A stretch of DNA of 64,000 nt from Kappaphycus alvarezii (GCA_002205965.3 NADL03000057.1:124001-188000), one strand, 5' to 3'; positions 38,661 to 48,730 are shown, numbered from the stretch's first letter. Notes: generated from the letters alone by a model not told the origin. Made by a program: numbers and translations.

Positions 38661-40715
38661 CTACCTCCCTGTAATAGGCGTTTTGAGGAATAGACACCCA
38701 GGGGTCTGTATTGACATCATTTCCTGAGATTCCGTTGATAGAGGGAGCTGCCAGTAGCCGTGAGCCAAATCCAAGTTGGCGACACAAGTGCTCCCGGACA
38801 TATCTTGGAACCTCGATTCAAGATGCGGCATTGATGATTGTATTGGGACGGTACGCGCGTTGGGTCCACGCAGATCTACTGTGAATCGCAGTCTTGTTAA
38901 GCCTGGTTTAGGAACCGCCAGGGCTGGTGACGCCCAACGCGCTGCTGGATTCTTGTATATGGCTCCCACGGCCTCCAATTCACGAATGGTCTGAACAATG
39001 AGGTCTCTTTGGTGCGGTGCGTAACGTCTCTGGGGGGACTTGTACGGCTTGGCATTCTTCGTTGGAGTGATTACCAGAGGTGGGACGTCAGCAGGAGGAT
39101 CAGGACCTAGCTTGATTCTGAACACGTCGCGATATTTCACGAGCATATTCATGAGATTCTGTAGTCCCTGCTCGGATATCCCGTTATTCTTTGCTTCCTC
39201 GATGATTTTAGAGAAAACTGCCTTGATGGATTCTTCGCTGTCCTTGCCGATACCGGCAGAGAGGCATTCAGGGAGTTCAATTGGGTCATCGTCGATGTCG
39301 GTGTATGAAAGCCCTCTGTAGTTTGCTGCAGCAGCTTTCAGAACATGTGGATCGAGTTCGTCGAGGTGTTTGTCGTGAATTGCGTCCCTGACATGGACAA
39401 GGTGCTCCTGTAGATTGAATCCGATGGAGTGTAAGAATGGTCTTCCTAAGAGTATTTCCTCCATTGGATGATCCACGACGACGAATTCGACTCCTCGGAC
39501 CCGAACAGGTATGTTGCAATCTCGTAAGTAGATCGTGACATTCAGCTTGACGGATCGACAGGCGTAGACTTCTGCCTCGTTGCCAGTGCAGAATGCGCCT
39601 GCGAGAGCGATTGGTCGACCCAGCTTCTTTACCTTGATGTTCGGCATCTCAGATGTTACTTGGGTTAGCAAGTTTGATCCTATCGCGCTAAAGTCAGCGC
39701 CCGAATCGCCAAACACAGTCTCCAGCACGGTGTCTTCCAAAGCAACCTTGAATCGTCCCGAATCGGCTTCCGGCAGAGGAGGACTTGCTGTCCACAAGCC
39801 TTGAACCTTCTTAGCCTTCTTGGTTGCCACAGAGCTGTAGTACTTCTCGAAAAGTTCATGCTTACGCTCTTCAGGGGTGTTCTTACAGTCTTTGAGACGA
39901 TGCTCATCAGGGCAATCCTTGTTGAGGCATGCTTCTGTCCATTCCGTGCTCTTGCGCTTATTGGATCGCTTCAAATTCTTCTTTGATTGCGACTCTGAAG
40001 ACCTCTGACCGCTCGGTACGGCTGGTTTAGAGGACTTTCCGCCCGGCTGACGAAAATGCTTGGCCCTTGCGGGGTCTACACGAGCCAGCGCTGCTTCTGT
40101 GAGTGCAATTTCCAAAGCAGTAGAAGCCGCTTCTTCCTTGAAGAGTTTAATGCTGGACAACTGGTCCTTATTCCATCCTCTGCGCATCATTTTGATCCTT
40201 TCAGCCAGTACTTCCGGCTTGAATTTGTTTACCAATCGGTCGATAAACTTTTTGGACATGTCTTTGTCCTTAAGGACCTCGGAAGCATTACACTGGTCAA
40301 GCGCATTGATAACGCTGATGATAAAATTGAACACTCCACCTGCGGGGTCCTCCTTGTTAGGTTGGTACGATACCATGCGTAGTGCTGCGTCGATTCTTTC
40401 GGACAGATCCTTCGGCGTAGATCTCGAGGCATTTTCGAACCAAAATTTGACGTTATTTGCTGTGGCTTCTTCGACAGTGGAGGCGCTTTCTATATCACCA
40501 ATCATGCACAGTGCATGGAGAGTCGCAGAATCCAGGCAATCCTTGATGGAGGCAATTGACAGTTGCTGATCAACAGGCCTGTCTTTGTTGACGTCCTCAA
40601 CTCTTGCCTTGTAAGCTGTGTATTCCGTTTCGAATTTGATCAGTGCTGGTTGGTCAACGTTCTTCAAACGAGGGAGTTGAATAACTGACACCACCCCATA
40701 ATTCGAGGTCGCCAT
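38661..40715 (-). CDS. gag-pol: Element F Gag, protease and RT N-terminal half
   Basis: Translation is taken from ATG at 40715 (MATSNYGVV), 57 bp inside the 5' LTR boundary. The first 235 residues are a helical Gag. A basic patch (KKNLKRSNKRKS) precedes the zinc knuckle CLNKDCPDEHRLKDC. The protease active site is VFGDSGADFSAIG, near residue 335. RT begins after PYKSPQRRYAPHQRD and includes RFTVDLRGPNARTVP and motif A ANLDLAHGYWQLPL. The frame is lost after MSIQTPG at about 38700, where other elements continue GV. Gag and Pol are one frame, which is usual for many chromoviruses. Confidence 0.93.
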   Translation of the reverse strand: MATSNYGVVSVIQLPRLKNVDQPALIKFETEYTAYKARVEDVNKDRPVDQQLSIASIKDCLDSATLHALCMIGDIESASTVEEATANNVKFWFENASRSTPKDLSERIDAALRMVSYQPNKEDPAGGVFNFIISVINALDQCNASEVLKDKDMSKKFIDRLVNKFKPEVLAERIKMMRRGWNKDQLSSIKLFKEEAASTALEIALTEAALARVDPARAKHFRQPGGKSSKPAVPSGQRSSESQSKKNLKRSNKRKSTEWTEACLNKDCPDEHRLKDCKNTPEERKHELFEKYYSSVATKKAKKVQGLWTASPPLPEADSGRFKVALEDTVLETVFGDSGADFSAIGSNLLTQVTSEMPNIKVKKLGRPIALAGAFCTGNEAEVYACRSVKLNVTIYLRDCNIPVRVRGVEFVVVDHPMEEILLGRPFLHSIGFNLQEHLVHVRDAIHDKHLDELDPHVLKAAAANYRGLSYTDIDDDPIELPECLSAGIGKDSEESIKAVFSKIIEEAKNNGISEQGLQNLMNMLVKYRDVFRIKLGPDPPADVPPLVITPTKNAKPYKSPQRRYAPHQRDLIVQTIRELEAVGAIYKNPAARWASPALAVPKPGLTRLRFTVDLRGPNARTVPIQSSMPHLESRFQDMSGSTCVANLDLAHGYWQLPLSTESQEMMSIQTPGCLFLKTPITGR

Positions 40716-40771
40716 GCTGCTCGTCCACGTGTATCCGACCACACTCGTACTCTTTTAAGAGCAAAGCGCTT

Positions 40772-41180
40772 TGTTGTTCGGTGTTGGCCCGACACACGAT
40801 GGTGGAGGTGGCAGGGCGGTCTGAAGCCAAACAGTAGGAGCGACGAAAGGGAAACGAAAGGACTGGGAAGGCGTTGAAGGAGACGTTGCGGAGATACGCG
40901 ATAGGTCAGGAAAGAGCTGCGGGAAAACACGATGGGCACCTCACTTGCTGTGTCTTGCTTGTGAGTTGCCTCCCGCCAATGCAGGAGGCCTTTTATGCGC
41001 GCCCTTCTTCTTGGCTGGCTGTCTACCGACCGCGACGAATTCGGAAACTGTGATGCCTAGTGCATCGTGAAAGGTACGTCACCTACGCAGTTGAAAGCTA
41101 CGCAGTTCAGATCAATGTCTTGGCTACCCACGCTTCAGCACTATATTTGAATTCTGTTGCTGCCGTTTTGGGTTACTACA
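40772..41180 (-). repeat. 5' LTR of element F
   Basis: Same as 35676-36084 apart from three substitutions. In element orientation it starts TGTAGTAACCC and ends CGAACAACA. It is followed on the right by the target duplication GTAAC. Confidence 0.95.
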
Positions 41181-41185
41181 GTAAC

Positions 41186-42383
41186 TCTGAGCTCGTTCCA
41201 AAAATACACACTTATCTACCAGGCAAGGTAGCGAACTTGCCAATCAATGCTACCGCGTCCTGTGCACCGCACAGACTGTTCTCAACTTGTGATCCTGCGG
41301 ATCGTTCCCAGCTTCTAAGCACTCGGATTTCGCTGAGCTTGCAAGAACATGTCAAGCCGATCCAAATTTCTTCTCTACACGCTTTTGATTTCCTTATGCA
41401 CTGCAACATCTCTTCTAAATAATTCCTCGCAGGTCCCTTGTGGAGCGGGACTTCATCTTCGGTTGCATTGATTCAAGTGGTTATGGGATTCCAAAATCGA
41501 GATCGGCATATTTTGAGACATTTGTCCTGTTGTAATCCTCCGCCATGCCGTCCTATTGTGCTGCTTTCACAGCACGAGGTTTTCAAGCTCCTCCCGGCCA
41601 TCAACTCCACTAACTTCGCGTATTATATTGAGCCTCAAGTGTGAAGCTGTGGTTAGCTGTAGCTGCCGAAACTGTTCGAACGGCTGCGGCGGTTGTACAG
41701 TACTTGGGGAAAAAGCAGCCCGCAGAGGCAAATGGCAGCGAGTCTGCTAGATCATGTTACAAGCGCGCGGATGATGCAAATGCAGCTGCCAAAGACTCTG
41801 CCGGGTTTCAGTGCACGTCAAGTTCAAGCTTTAGCCGAATATCTGTACCGTCTCTAGCCTTCGACAAGTTCATTCCCCATTACTGTGTCGGTATACCCTT
41901 TTTGAGTCGATTTTGGTTGTCCGGAAAACAATGGGATAGATCGAATATATCTTCCAAGAGTAAACAACCAAACCTTTCCCACACATTTCCGAACTGAATG
42001 CGGTTTAGAAATGATTTGCGTGACAGGTAGCTGACTCTGATTTAAAGGGTGGCTCCTGGATTAATTAGAACGAGTTTCAGTATCTTCAATATCGTGGTCC
42101 TCTGGTTCGGAGATAGTCTAGTCAGCAACAACAAAGATCTAATTTGCTACATCGAAGCGCATCAAAGGGACGACTCCAAACTAGCAAGAACGGTTGCAGA
42201 CTCCGCAAGGAACATTAAATCTCATTCCTTCAAGATGGTAGCATCGCATTAATACTGCATTGCTGTGATTGGGTTTCTTCTCTTCAGCTACGCCTCCAAT
42301 CAAGTTCTTTTGTTGAGTTTATTGTTTGAGGGCCATTTGAGTTTCCGTCTTTTAGTATAAGCTGGTGAGGTAAGAAGAGTCGA
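41186..42383. other. Flank of element F with a LINE tail
   Basis: No gene is supported. A LINE 3' tail in plus orientation lies at about 41875-41990 (TTACTGTGTCGGTATACCC through AACAACCAAACCTTTCCC); it starts in the same part of the tail as the 135-bp copy at 21 kb. A 67-codon ORF (42049-42252) has no recognisable content. Confidence 0.5.
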
Positions 42384-42569
42384 ATGGAGGAGTCAGAGAA
42401 CGTACGAACTATGCCTCTTGACTTCAATTCCGACGATACTTTGTGGCGCATTCGTATCACGTCTGCATTAGATGCAAAGAATCTCAATGATGCTCTACAA
42501 GATGAATCTGTCCCACCCGACAACAAACCAGAAGAGGAAGTTCGAGATTTTAGTAATAGGCGAGCTTAG
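42384..42569 (+). pseudogene. gag: Copia-type Gag N-terminus fragment
   Basis: 61 codons from ATG at 42384. The motif DDTLWRIRITSALDAKNLND resembles the start of Copia Gag (W-x-x-R/I ... L). It parallels NLWEVHTEAALEEKDVLD in Copia D. It stops soon after, and no further Copia domain follows. The next 360 bp hold a scrap of LINE tail (about 42715-42790). Confidence 0.5.
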
Positions 42570-42931
42570 CTACCAATATTGTCATAAGTGAGCTCACTGA
42601 TGAGCTATTGCGTGTAGTGAGATCAGTTGTTGGTAACCCATGTTTAATGTTAGCCAATCTAGACCAACGATGCGATTCCAAGTCAACAGCTTGAAGAATG
42701 TCATGCATGAGGAAAGGTTTTGGTGTTTTACTATTATTGATCATTAAAGGTGATGCTTTCATGTTTTACTCTTGGAAGATATATGCATGGGTGAGCTATG
42801 GACACTCAGGTGCAGTGATGTATCTAAAGCTTTGTGGGCCCATATCGACAGAAGGATTAGAATTGTCTCAATCCGAGGAAACATCCCCTCTCACGTTTAC
42901 TACCTCCTCTGCCTCAACCGTTGCTTTCGTT

Positions 42932-43894
42932 TCATTGGCCGCCCCTCGAACCCTGATTGTGCTCGCCTGTCAAGCGTCGTGGAACTCTGCGACGAAATGA
43001 TGGCGGAAGGAACCCTCTCTTTCTCCGTACGATTGAATATTCGCCCTCTTCTTGAACAGTGCCATAATCCGATACCGTTCGTGATATTGCAGGAACCTTC
43101 CTCTTCAAATGGACAGCAGCCCCAGAGGAATAGAAATTGGCGGTTATATTTTCTTGGGCGAGCAGCTTTCTGCACATGGCCACTGTTCCCTTAGCACGCG
43201 TCTCTTCTCGCTGCGTTTCCGTTGTCGGACCGCCAAATATTTGACCAATGACGTCGAACAAGACCCCAGATGAGCAGTAGTCGGTGCCCTTGCGCGCTTG
43301 TTGACCAGACACTATTCTGATCTCCCTCCAGCGTGGTGTAGTTAGAACGTCCAATATCATCTCCACTGCAGGTTTCAGCCGGAGCAAATGAAGGTCCAGC
43401 TCCCCCCACTTCAGGTACCAGGCATGTACACTGGCCTTCAGCATCTCCTTTAGAGCTTCAATAATATATGCAGTAGTGACTGCATCGTTCTGGAGCTTCT
43501 CACTGTAGTCATTCTGTTCGATTTGATGTCTGAGACCAACTAGCTCCCGATGGAAAGATCGGAATTGTCGGTACGTAGTGCCCCAGTGTATGCTGAAGTA
43601 CTGAATTTCGTCGATGCCAATGTGAGATATATGATGATTCCATGATTGGGAAAGCTCGACTGCCCTCTGGAAACTTGTATATGTAGACGTTTGTGCGATC
43701 CCACTCCCTGGTGCACCGTGAAAGTTCAATGCGACTAAATAGTCGAACGCATCGTAGTATACTCCACCGGATCTCATGAAGGTGTTATCACAAACCGAAT
43801 CGGGGTGATCGAAAATAAAGCGAAGGTACAGTTTGTGGCGATACTCAGTGGCGATTCCGGATCGTTCACATGCGACACGAGACGGGATAGCCAT
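42932..43894 (-). CDS. Unrecognised 320-codon protein
   Basis: A single open frame starts with ATG at 43894 (GCTATCCCGTC context). The product is mixed alpha/beta by composition, mildly basic at the C-terminus, with no signal peptide or obvious membrane segment. It is rich in aromatics and His in the first half (YDAFDYLVALNFHG, SWNHHISHIGIDEIQYF) and helix-rich in the middle (TTAYIIEALKEMLKASVHAW). The last 50 residues are Arg-rich. No retroelement motif is present and there is no second copy in this window. A TATA-like box lies about 210 bp upstream. It is the strongest non-transposon ORF after the kinase. The family is unknown to me. Confidence 0.6.
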   Translation of the reverse strand: MAIPSRVACERSGIATEYRHKLYLRFIFDHPDSVCDNTFMRSGGVYYDAFDYLVALNFHGAPGSGIAQTSTYTSFQRAVELSQSWNHHISHIGIDEIQYFSIHWGTTYRQFRSFHRELVGLRHQIEQNDYSEKLQNDAVTTAYIIEALKEMLKASVHAWYLKWGELDLHLLRLKPAVEMILDVLTTPRWREIRIVSGQQARKGTDYCSSGVLFDVIGQIFGGPTTETQREETRAKGTVAMCRKLLAQENITANFYSSGAAVHLKRKVPAISRTVSDYGTVQEEGEYSIVRRKRGFLPPSFRRRVPRRLTGEHNQGSRGGQ

Positions 43895-44104
43895 GGTCCT
43901 GTGAAACTTTGAATACGTAATTTAGATGGATTATGTGAAGACCGTCGTGCGTGCGTTATCGTTACAAGGCGGCTGCTTCAAACAAGTGATATTGAAACAC
44001 AGGGTATTGAGATGAAGTAATGAGATAGGAGAGGAATGCTGATCAACAGAGTCGTTTAATGTGGGATAAGCGACTACGGAACACACAGTTAAGCGCTACT
44101 GAGG

Positions 44105-44113
44105 TATATAAAT
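44105..44113 (-). promoter_or_regulatory. TATA-like box upstream of the 320-codon ORF
   Basis: ATTTATATA on the minus strand, about 210 bp before the ATG at 43894. There is no other TATA run in between. Confidence 0.4.
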
Positions 44114-44445
44114 TGTAATCATCATTGCCAAACAGCGCGTAGTGACCTCTCCATCGAGAGGTTTACCGGGAACGTCGATATCAAACTCCAGCTTTTCCCA
44201 AGAATTTATTTGAAATAATTTGCAAAAACTCACAAGCCGCGTAACAGGTTCACAATTAACCGGCAGTCGAGCAGAATCTGAGAGGACGGGGACGATAGCA
44301 GTAGAAAATTTACGTTGGAAGCATCAAGAACTTCCTACGGCAGGGGTTTACAGCTGCAAGGATTTGACAACTGCACGGTAAGAATGTGTACTGTACTCAG
44401 GGAATTGTACAGGCACGAAATTTTGCTAGTCGATGTTCCCGGAAC

Positions 44446-44487
44446 GGATATATCTTCCAAGAGTAAAACACCCAAACCTTTTTCCCT
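44446..44487 (+). mobile_element. 42-bp LINE tail with 13-bp target duplication
   Basis: The insert ends AACACCCAAACCTTTTTCCCT. ATGTTCCCGGAAC is at 44433-44445 and again at 44488-44500. The paralogous empty site is at 20589-20601 (ATGTTCCCAGAAC). This fixes the 3' end of the LINE family and shows extreme 5' truncation. Confidence 0.9.
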
Positions 44488-45091
44488 ATGTTCCCGGAAC
44501 TGCACAGCGCCAATGCTGCTTATTTAGACACACGGGCGAGACTTCCGAACAAAGCAAAAAAAGTTTGGGTTTATCTCACGTTCAAAAGGACAAGCAGCTG
44601 TTTCCAGATTGTTCTGTAGCTTCAAATATAATTCTGATTACCGCGAGAATTTTTTGATGTTCCCGACGGGTACCTTCCGAGGCTTGGACCGATAAATACT
44701 CTAGGACATTACTGGGCCCTAGGTGGCAGTCTTGGCGGGGAAATCTTTACGGCGGTGGGAATAAGTACTCAGAGTGGCCGAGGAGGAGTAGGATAGAAAA
44801 TGGTCGGAAAAACGCCGGGAAAGAATCGGACGGGCTCTCATGCCGTGAAGGCAAAAAGGAGGAATTTCTGGGTTATTTTAATGTATGCAAGATGTGGTCG
44901 GTTGTATCCACGCCGCTAGTGCGTTGTGCGGGACAAGTCGTCACTGGTAAAGCGACGGGTGAAGCGGGTAACAGAATTGTGAAACTCTTGATGGGGAGGG
45001 GTGTTACCTTGAAGCCCACGCGTGTGGGCTTCACAGTACCGATATCGCCGTTGACGTTACTGTTGCCCACCCCTCCGCATCCCGCCACATT

Positions 45092-45447
45092 TCACCAAGT
45101 ACGGTTACCGCAGGCGCTACCGCAACACTCGCAGAGCGCGAGAAACATCGTCATTACGGCACTTACTGCAACCAAAACGATATCCTCCTTTCCCCCGTTG
45201 GGATTGATATCTATGGCGCCTTGGGCGACGACGGCAAGGGTTTCTTCCGCCGCCTTGCTTCCTTCGATGCTTCCCGTCGCGGCTCCTCCCCTCAACAGGA
45301 GCTCCGTGACTTCGTTACCCGTTTTGCGTTTAGTCTCCAAGTAATGCAGGCGCGACAGGTTTCCACCCGCCGCCCGCATCCGTAGTTTATGAATACCCTC
45401 CCCACGCTTCTGTGTAACATTGTACAACCCATAAAGATCTACTACCA
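45092..45447 (-). CDS. Repeat X ORF, copy 3 (best copy)
   Basis: On the minus strand the frame is open from before 45447: VVVDLYGLYNVTQKRGEGIH, then NLSRLHYLETKRKTGNEVTE, EGSKAAEETLAVVAQ, AIDINPNGGKEDIVLVAVS, and a hydrophobic/Cys-rich end MTMFLALCECCGSACGN. No ATG is certain; the first after the X start is at about 45383. The codons DIVLVAVS span GCAGTAAGTGCC, so the exon may end there and the Cys-rich end may be intronic. The protein is conserved among three copies at nucleotide level. Function unknown. Confidence 0.4.
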
Positions 45448-45878
45448 CGCGTAGCGTCGTGGGTGGTGAGGCGGCGGAAGACCTGGAAGCATTCGGTCCC
45501 GAGGGCACCGTAGTCGTCGATGCCCACCGGGAGAAGCAGTATATCGTAGGAACGGCAAAGCCAACTTCCACGTACTGTAAGTGTTTGGAACCTTCAGGCG
45601 GTTGAAAACCGTTCCTCTTCCCTGCTAGACTGCCTTTCTCCAATCTTCATCCTGCCAGTCTCTGCGACTGCGCCGCATTAGGGTGGGCGGCGGGAACTCG
45701 TGTCCTCGCGCGTCTTCCGAATCGCGCACTTACGTCTGCGGGGCTCTAGCTGCATCGGCCAGGGATATGGCCTTCTCAAGTGGGGGTTTCTCCCGCGCCA
45801 GGAAGGCTCTGACCCTCGACCATTCCGCAACGCTCAGACCACCCTGCCGCACTCAACTCGGGCGGTTCTCCCGCCACC

Positions 45879-46409
45879 ATGCGAGGTTTCCTGAGCCAAA
45901 CGGGCCTGCTGGTCGTACCCAGGGCTTTTCTTCTGGAGCACTTGTCTTCGTCGCCGTCGCTTTCTGTAAGTATCGCGCTTACAGCGGAAGTTTTTCAAGC
46001 GATTACACACATAGCTCGCCACGGTTGTGATGGTGGACTTTTTCATTCCCCCATTTTGCCGGGCATCGCACTACCGGCACACCGCGCAAGACGACACTTT
46101 GCTCCTTTTCACCTGGCCATCTGTCTTAAATCTCAAGTGAACGACAGCATGGAAGATTCTGATTACGACGATAAAAAAGAGTACGACGAGTGGTCGGATG
46201 ACATTGCAGGCTTTGATCCCGCAAAGCCCTTCGCGGAGGCACTCCGCATGTGGTCTCAGTTGCCTCATAATCTCAAACCGGCCGGACAATCGTACTTCTA
46301 CCTGAAAATGCTATACTTCGAGCTGGAAGAGGACGTGCAAAGCTGCTTGCATGAAATGGTAGGAGTACTTGTTAGCCAGCATACCCGAGCGGGGCGCTCG
46401 ACAAATTAA
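45879..46409 (+). CDS. Host-like gene, 5' exons only, cut off by an LTR
   Basis: The ATG at 45879 has a full Kozak context (CGCCACCATGC) in a GC-rich, non-repeat stretch. Exon 1 reads MRGFLSQTGLLVVPRAFLLE and a Ser-rich end, possibly a targeting peptide. GTAAGT at 45967 is a strong donor, and TCTTAAATCTCAAG at 46137 a fair acceptor. The 171-nt intron is in phase and would splice into LNDS-MEDSDYDDKKEYDEWSD. Exon 2 continues DPAKPFAEALRMWSQLPHN, AGQSYFYLKMLYFELEEDV, with another possible donor (ATGGTAGGAG) at 46358. The LTR of relic B begins 24 bp after the frame closes. Domain unknown. The acidic start and helical body look like a genuine protein. Confidence 0.5.
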   Translation: MRGFLSQTGLLVVPRAFLLEHLSSSPSLSVSIALTAEVFQAITHIARHGCDGGLFHSPILPGIALPAHRARRHFAPFHLAICLKSQVNDSMEDSDYDDKKEYDEWSDDIAGFDPAKPFAEALRMWSQLPHNLKPAGQSYFYLKMLYFELEEDVQSCLHEMVGVLVSQHTRAGRSTN

Positions 46410-46786
46410 GTCGCACACAAAGTATAAAGAAAGTTGGCAGACAACTTCAAGCCAAGTCCCTAGTAATGGGAAGTTGAGAGTCAACTTCAAACCCAAGAAC
46501 AATTTACGCTGGTCACAGAACATCAGTGGTAGACCCCGCCCCTTCTATACTTGCTTGTAGCCCTCTCAACGGTATTTTTTATCCATCCCTTTTTGTTCGT
46601 TCAACTATACCACGGTAGTACATTTGTCGCTTGCAGCAACCCCTTCTTGGGGTAATTGGTTCTGAGTATCTCTTCTCCCGACGATTTACCCCTATCATTT
46701 GGTACTCTTGTGGATCGGGTTGCACCCAAGTTATTCTAGTTGCGAAGTATTAGGAAACACTCAAGTGTTATTTCTTTTCTGTAATC

Positions 46787-47655
46787 ATGGATCTCAACGC
46801 TGCTCGTATAAAGTTCACAGGAGGCAAGATTAAAGACGTTGAGGAGTTTCCCTATACATATGTTAATGTTTTGATGCGTTAGAGGAGCGATGAGGAGAAG
46901 GACACAAGTATCTTTGCCTATCCTTATGGTGACGCAAAGCACAAATGTGAGGCTAAGTTCATCGAAGGATGGTCCCTTAATGGGAATGGACGCAGTTTCG
47001 GTGAGGTTTGTGAATGGCTTGTAAAATAATATGCTAAGCAGGTAGAACTAGACGAGATGATTCGTACCAACATAGACGCCGTACTCAACTTTGATGATTT
47101 TTTAATCTTATTGGGGTAATTGTGTGATCTCTATGAAAAGGCTGAGTTCAAAGCCCAAGCCAAGTACGGAATGCTGCGTAACGAGGCGATGGAAGTTATG
47201 CGGTACTCTGATTTCCTCCTTACCAAGGGCCCTCACACTCTTAATGAACTGAAAGGTACCATAGTAGAGTTTTTCAAAAACTCGGAAACATTTCAGGCGC
47301 AGAGTGAAGTACCGAAGGGGGACCTTAAAATGATATCTTTCATACACCCTGAAAAGAATTATCAAAGGCCTGCTACTAGGGCAGCGGCATTGGAATTTGT
47401 CAGGAGCGATGTTCAAAACTTGAAAGAGCGTTTGGAAACACGGTTCGATAATCTCTTTGACATGATAACCTCGCAGTTTGAGAGCCTTACTCTTACCATC
47501 AAGAAGAACCAGTCTGGGGTCCCGAGGGCATCAGAAGTCTTCTCCTACTGCCACAAGCCCGGATCCTTCCCAAAAAGGTGTCCTGAGAGTTCACATAGAA
47601 ATAATCGTTGCGCAAAGTGCGGTCAATATGCTCACCATGAGAGTGACTGCTGATC
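46787..47655 (+). pseudogene. gag: Relic B gag
   Basis: Starts MDLNAARIKFTGGKIKDVEE at 46787, like element A, but reads a stop after VNVLMR and others near 47030 and 47118. From 47120 it is open: YSDFLLTKGPHTLNELKGTI, the coiled-coil stretch, a damaged first knuckle FSYCHKPGSFPKRC (Cys to Phe, His to Ser) and an intact second knuckle CAKCGQYAHHESDC. This second knuckle shows what element A lost by frameshift. Confidence 0.88.
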
Positions 47656-47764
47656 GAAGGATGGCCGTCGGTCAAATATCTCGGGGGTACGGAGTGATTC
47701 GGGTCTGGAGCTGAAATTACTGAAGAGTAGGGTGTAAAAAAGCCAGGAAAGTGTCGAGTATGTC

Positions 47765-48520
47765 TTGGTCGCCAAAGAATCTAACCAGTTGAATACGACA
47801 AAAAGGGACGTGGAAGGCAACGTTCTAGCGAAAAAACAAAGGCTAGGGAAAAATTTTCCGTCTTATGTCCCCGTCCGCGTGGAACCCCGCATTAAGAGGC
47901 CTTTTGCCACTACTTTAGGACCAGAGGCCGTGAAATCCCGGAAAACGAGGAAAAAAAGAAAAACAAGGGGATGTCCGAGGATATCCTAGGTTACGTGAAA
48001 AAATATAACTTGACGGCGGAAATGGCGGCAGCGCCAACGGAGATGATATTTGGCCAACGTTTAAGAGAGAATGCAGATGACGCGAGGAAAGAACTGAAGA
48101 AAATCATTAAGTCAGCAGGCAGGAAGAGGGTAATGCTTAACTCCGCCTCCACCAACTCAGAGAAGTCTTAAACTAGTACCGGTCAAGGTTTTGTAAACAG
48201 CGGCTCAAGCTTTATTCGTATCAGGGGCTGTTGCCAACTTAATTGCAGGGAGCTTGGAAAATAATATTGGCCTCAACGCTATTCCTAAAACCAGGATGAT
48301 AACTGTCGCTGATGGGAACGTCTCTCAATGTATGGGCACGGTCGAAAATATTGCAGTATTCTTCGCAGATCTAGAAGTAAAGCTAAATTTCCTGGTCATG
48401 CCAGACTTTCCATTTGACATAATCACTGGCTGCCCAACGATGGAAGAATTGGAAACATGCATAGATCTTGGCAATCAAAATGTGTCCATTCAAGTGGAAC
48501 GGAGGTCCAGATGCTACTAA
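47765..48520 (+). pseudogene. Relic B protease region
   Basis: Order as in element A: basic linker (47765-47989), DILGYVKKYNLTAEMAAAP and ARKELKKIIKSAGRK (47971-48171), then ALFVSGAVANLIA and RMITVADGNVSQCMGT, ending VMPDFPFDIITGCPTME. The catalytic Asp is Val (FVSG for FDSG), and a stop interrupts at about 48168. It is inactive. Confidence 0.85.
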
Positions 48521-48730
48521 ACTACGACAAGGGCGGTGGTCTGATGAGTTTAAGTGGAAAGAACAGCGAAGACTTCACATCCAGTTATGGAAGTGAAGAT
48601 TGGGGGACCGAGGATCGAAATGATCGCTAGACCAACTCGGAAGAAGATATCCTGAACTTCTTGTGGGACGATTCAGGCTCCGGCTTCAAAAAGGATTATG
48701 GCAGGGACGGCGATGAGAGCAGGCCTTAAT

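Larger units (their letters stand above)
35676..41180 (-). mobile_element. Element F: young chromodomain Ty3/gypsy retrotransposon
   Basis: 5505 bp with direct LTRs at 35676-36084 and 40772-41180 (409 bp each, three differences by eye, no indels). GTAAC is duplicated at 35671-35675 and 41181-41185. LTRs start TGT and end ACA. Coding runs on the minus strand: Gag, CCHC knuckle, protease, RT, RNase H, integrase and chromodomain. Three small frame breaks (near 38700, 38545 and 38070) cut the polyprotein despite near-identical LTRs. No standard TGG-type primer site was found beside the 5' LTR. Confidence 0.96.
44232..45620 (+). repeat. GEAG-gene locus with two insertions
   Basis: 44232-44835 is the same upstream repeat as 20392-20905. 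Coding starts near 44862 (GEFLGYFNVCKMWSVVSTPL), runs to KLLMGRG at about 45002, resumes at about 45455 (RVVGGEAAEDLEAFGPEG) and reaches STYCK at 45575, where GTAAGT forms a splice donor. Between these lies repeat X in reverse (45020-45447). CCACGCGT stands on both sides, a likely 8-bp duplication, although its exact limits are ambiguous. A 42-bp LINE tail sits in the upstream part. Confidence 0.75.
46433..48730 (+). mobile_element. Relic B of the element A family
   Basis: A 5'-truncated LTR (46433-46697, hairpins onward) is followed by the primer site TTGGTACTCTTGTGG, gag, protease linker and protease. The copy ends near 48730, before RT. No 3' LTR was found. The left boundary falls exactly at the first hairpin, where R would start, so the copy may derive from a transcript or a break there. 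Confidence 0.9.

Noticed and set aside
44892-45344. 150-codon plus-strand ORF starting MWSVVSTPLVRCAGQ
   Set aside because: Only the first part is GEAG coding; the rest is antisense to repeat X inserted in the opposite orientation.
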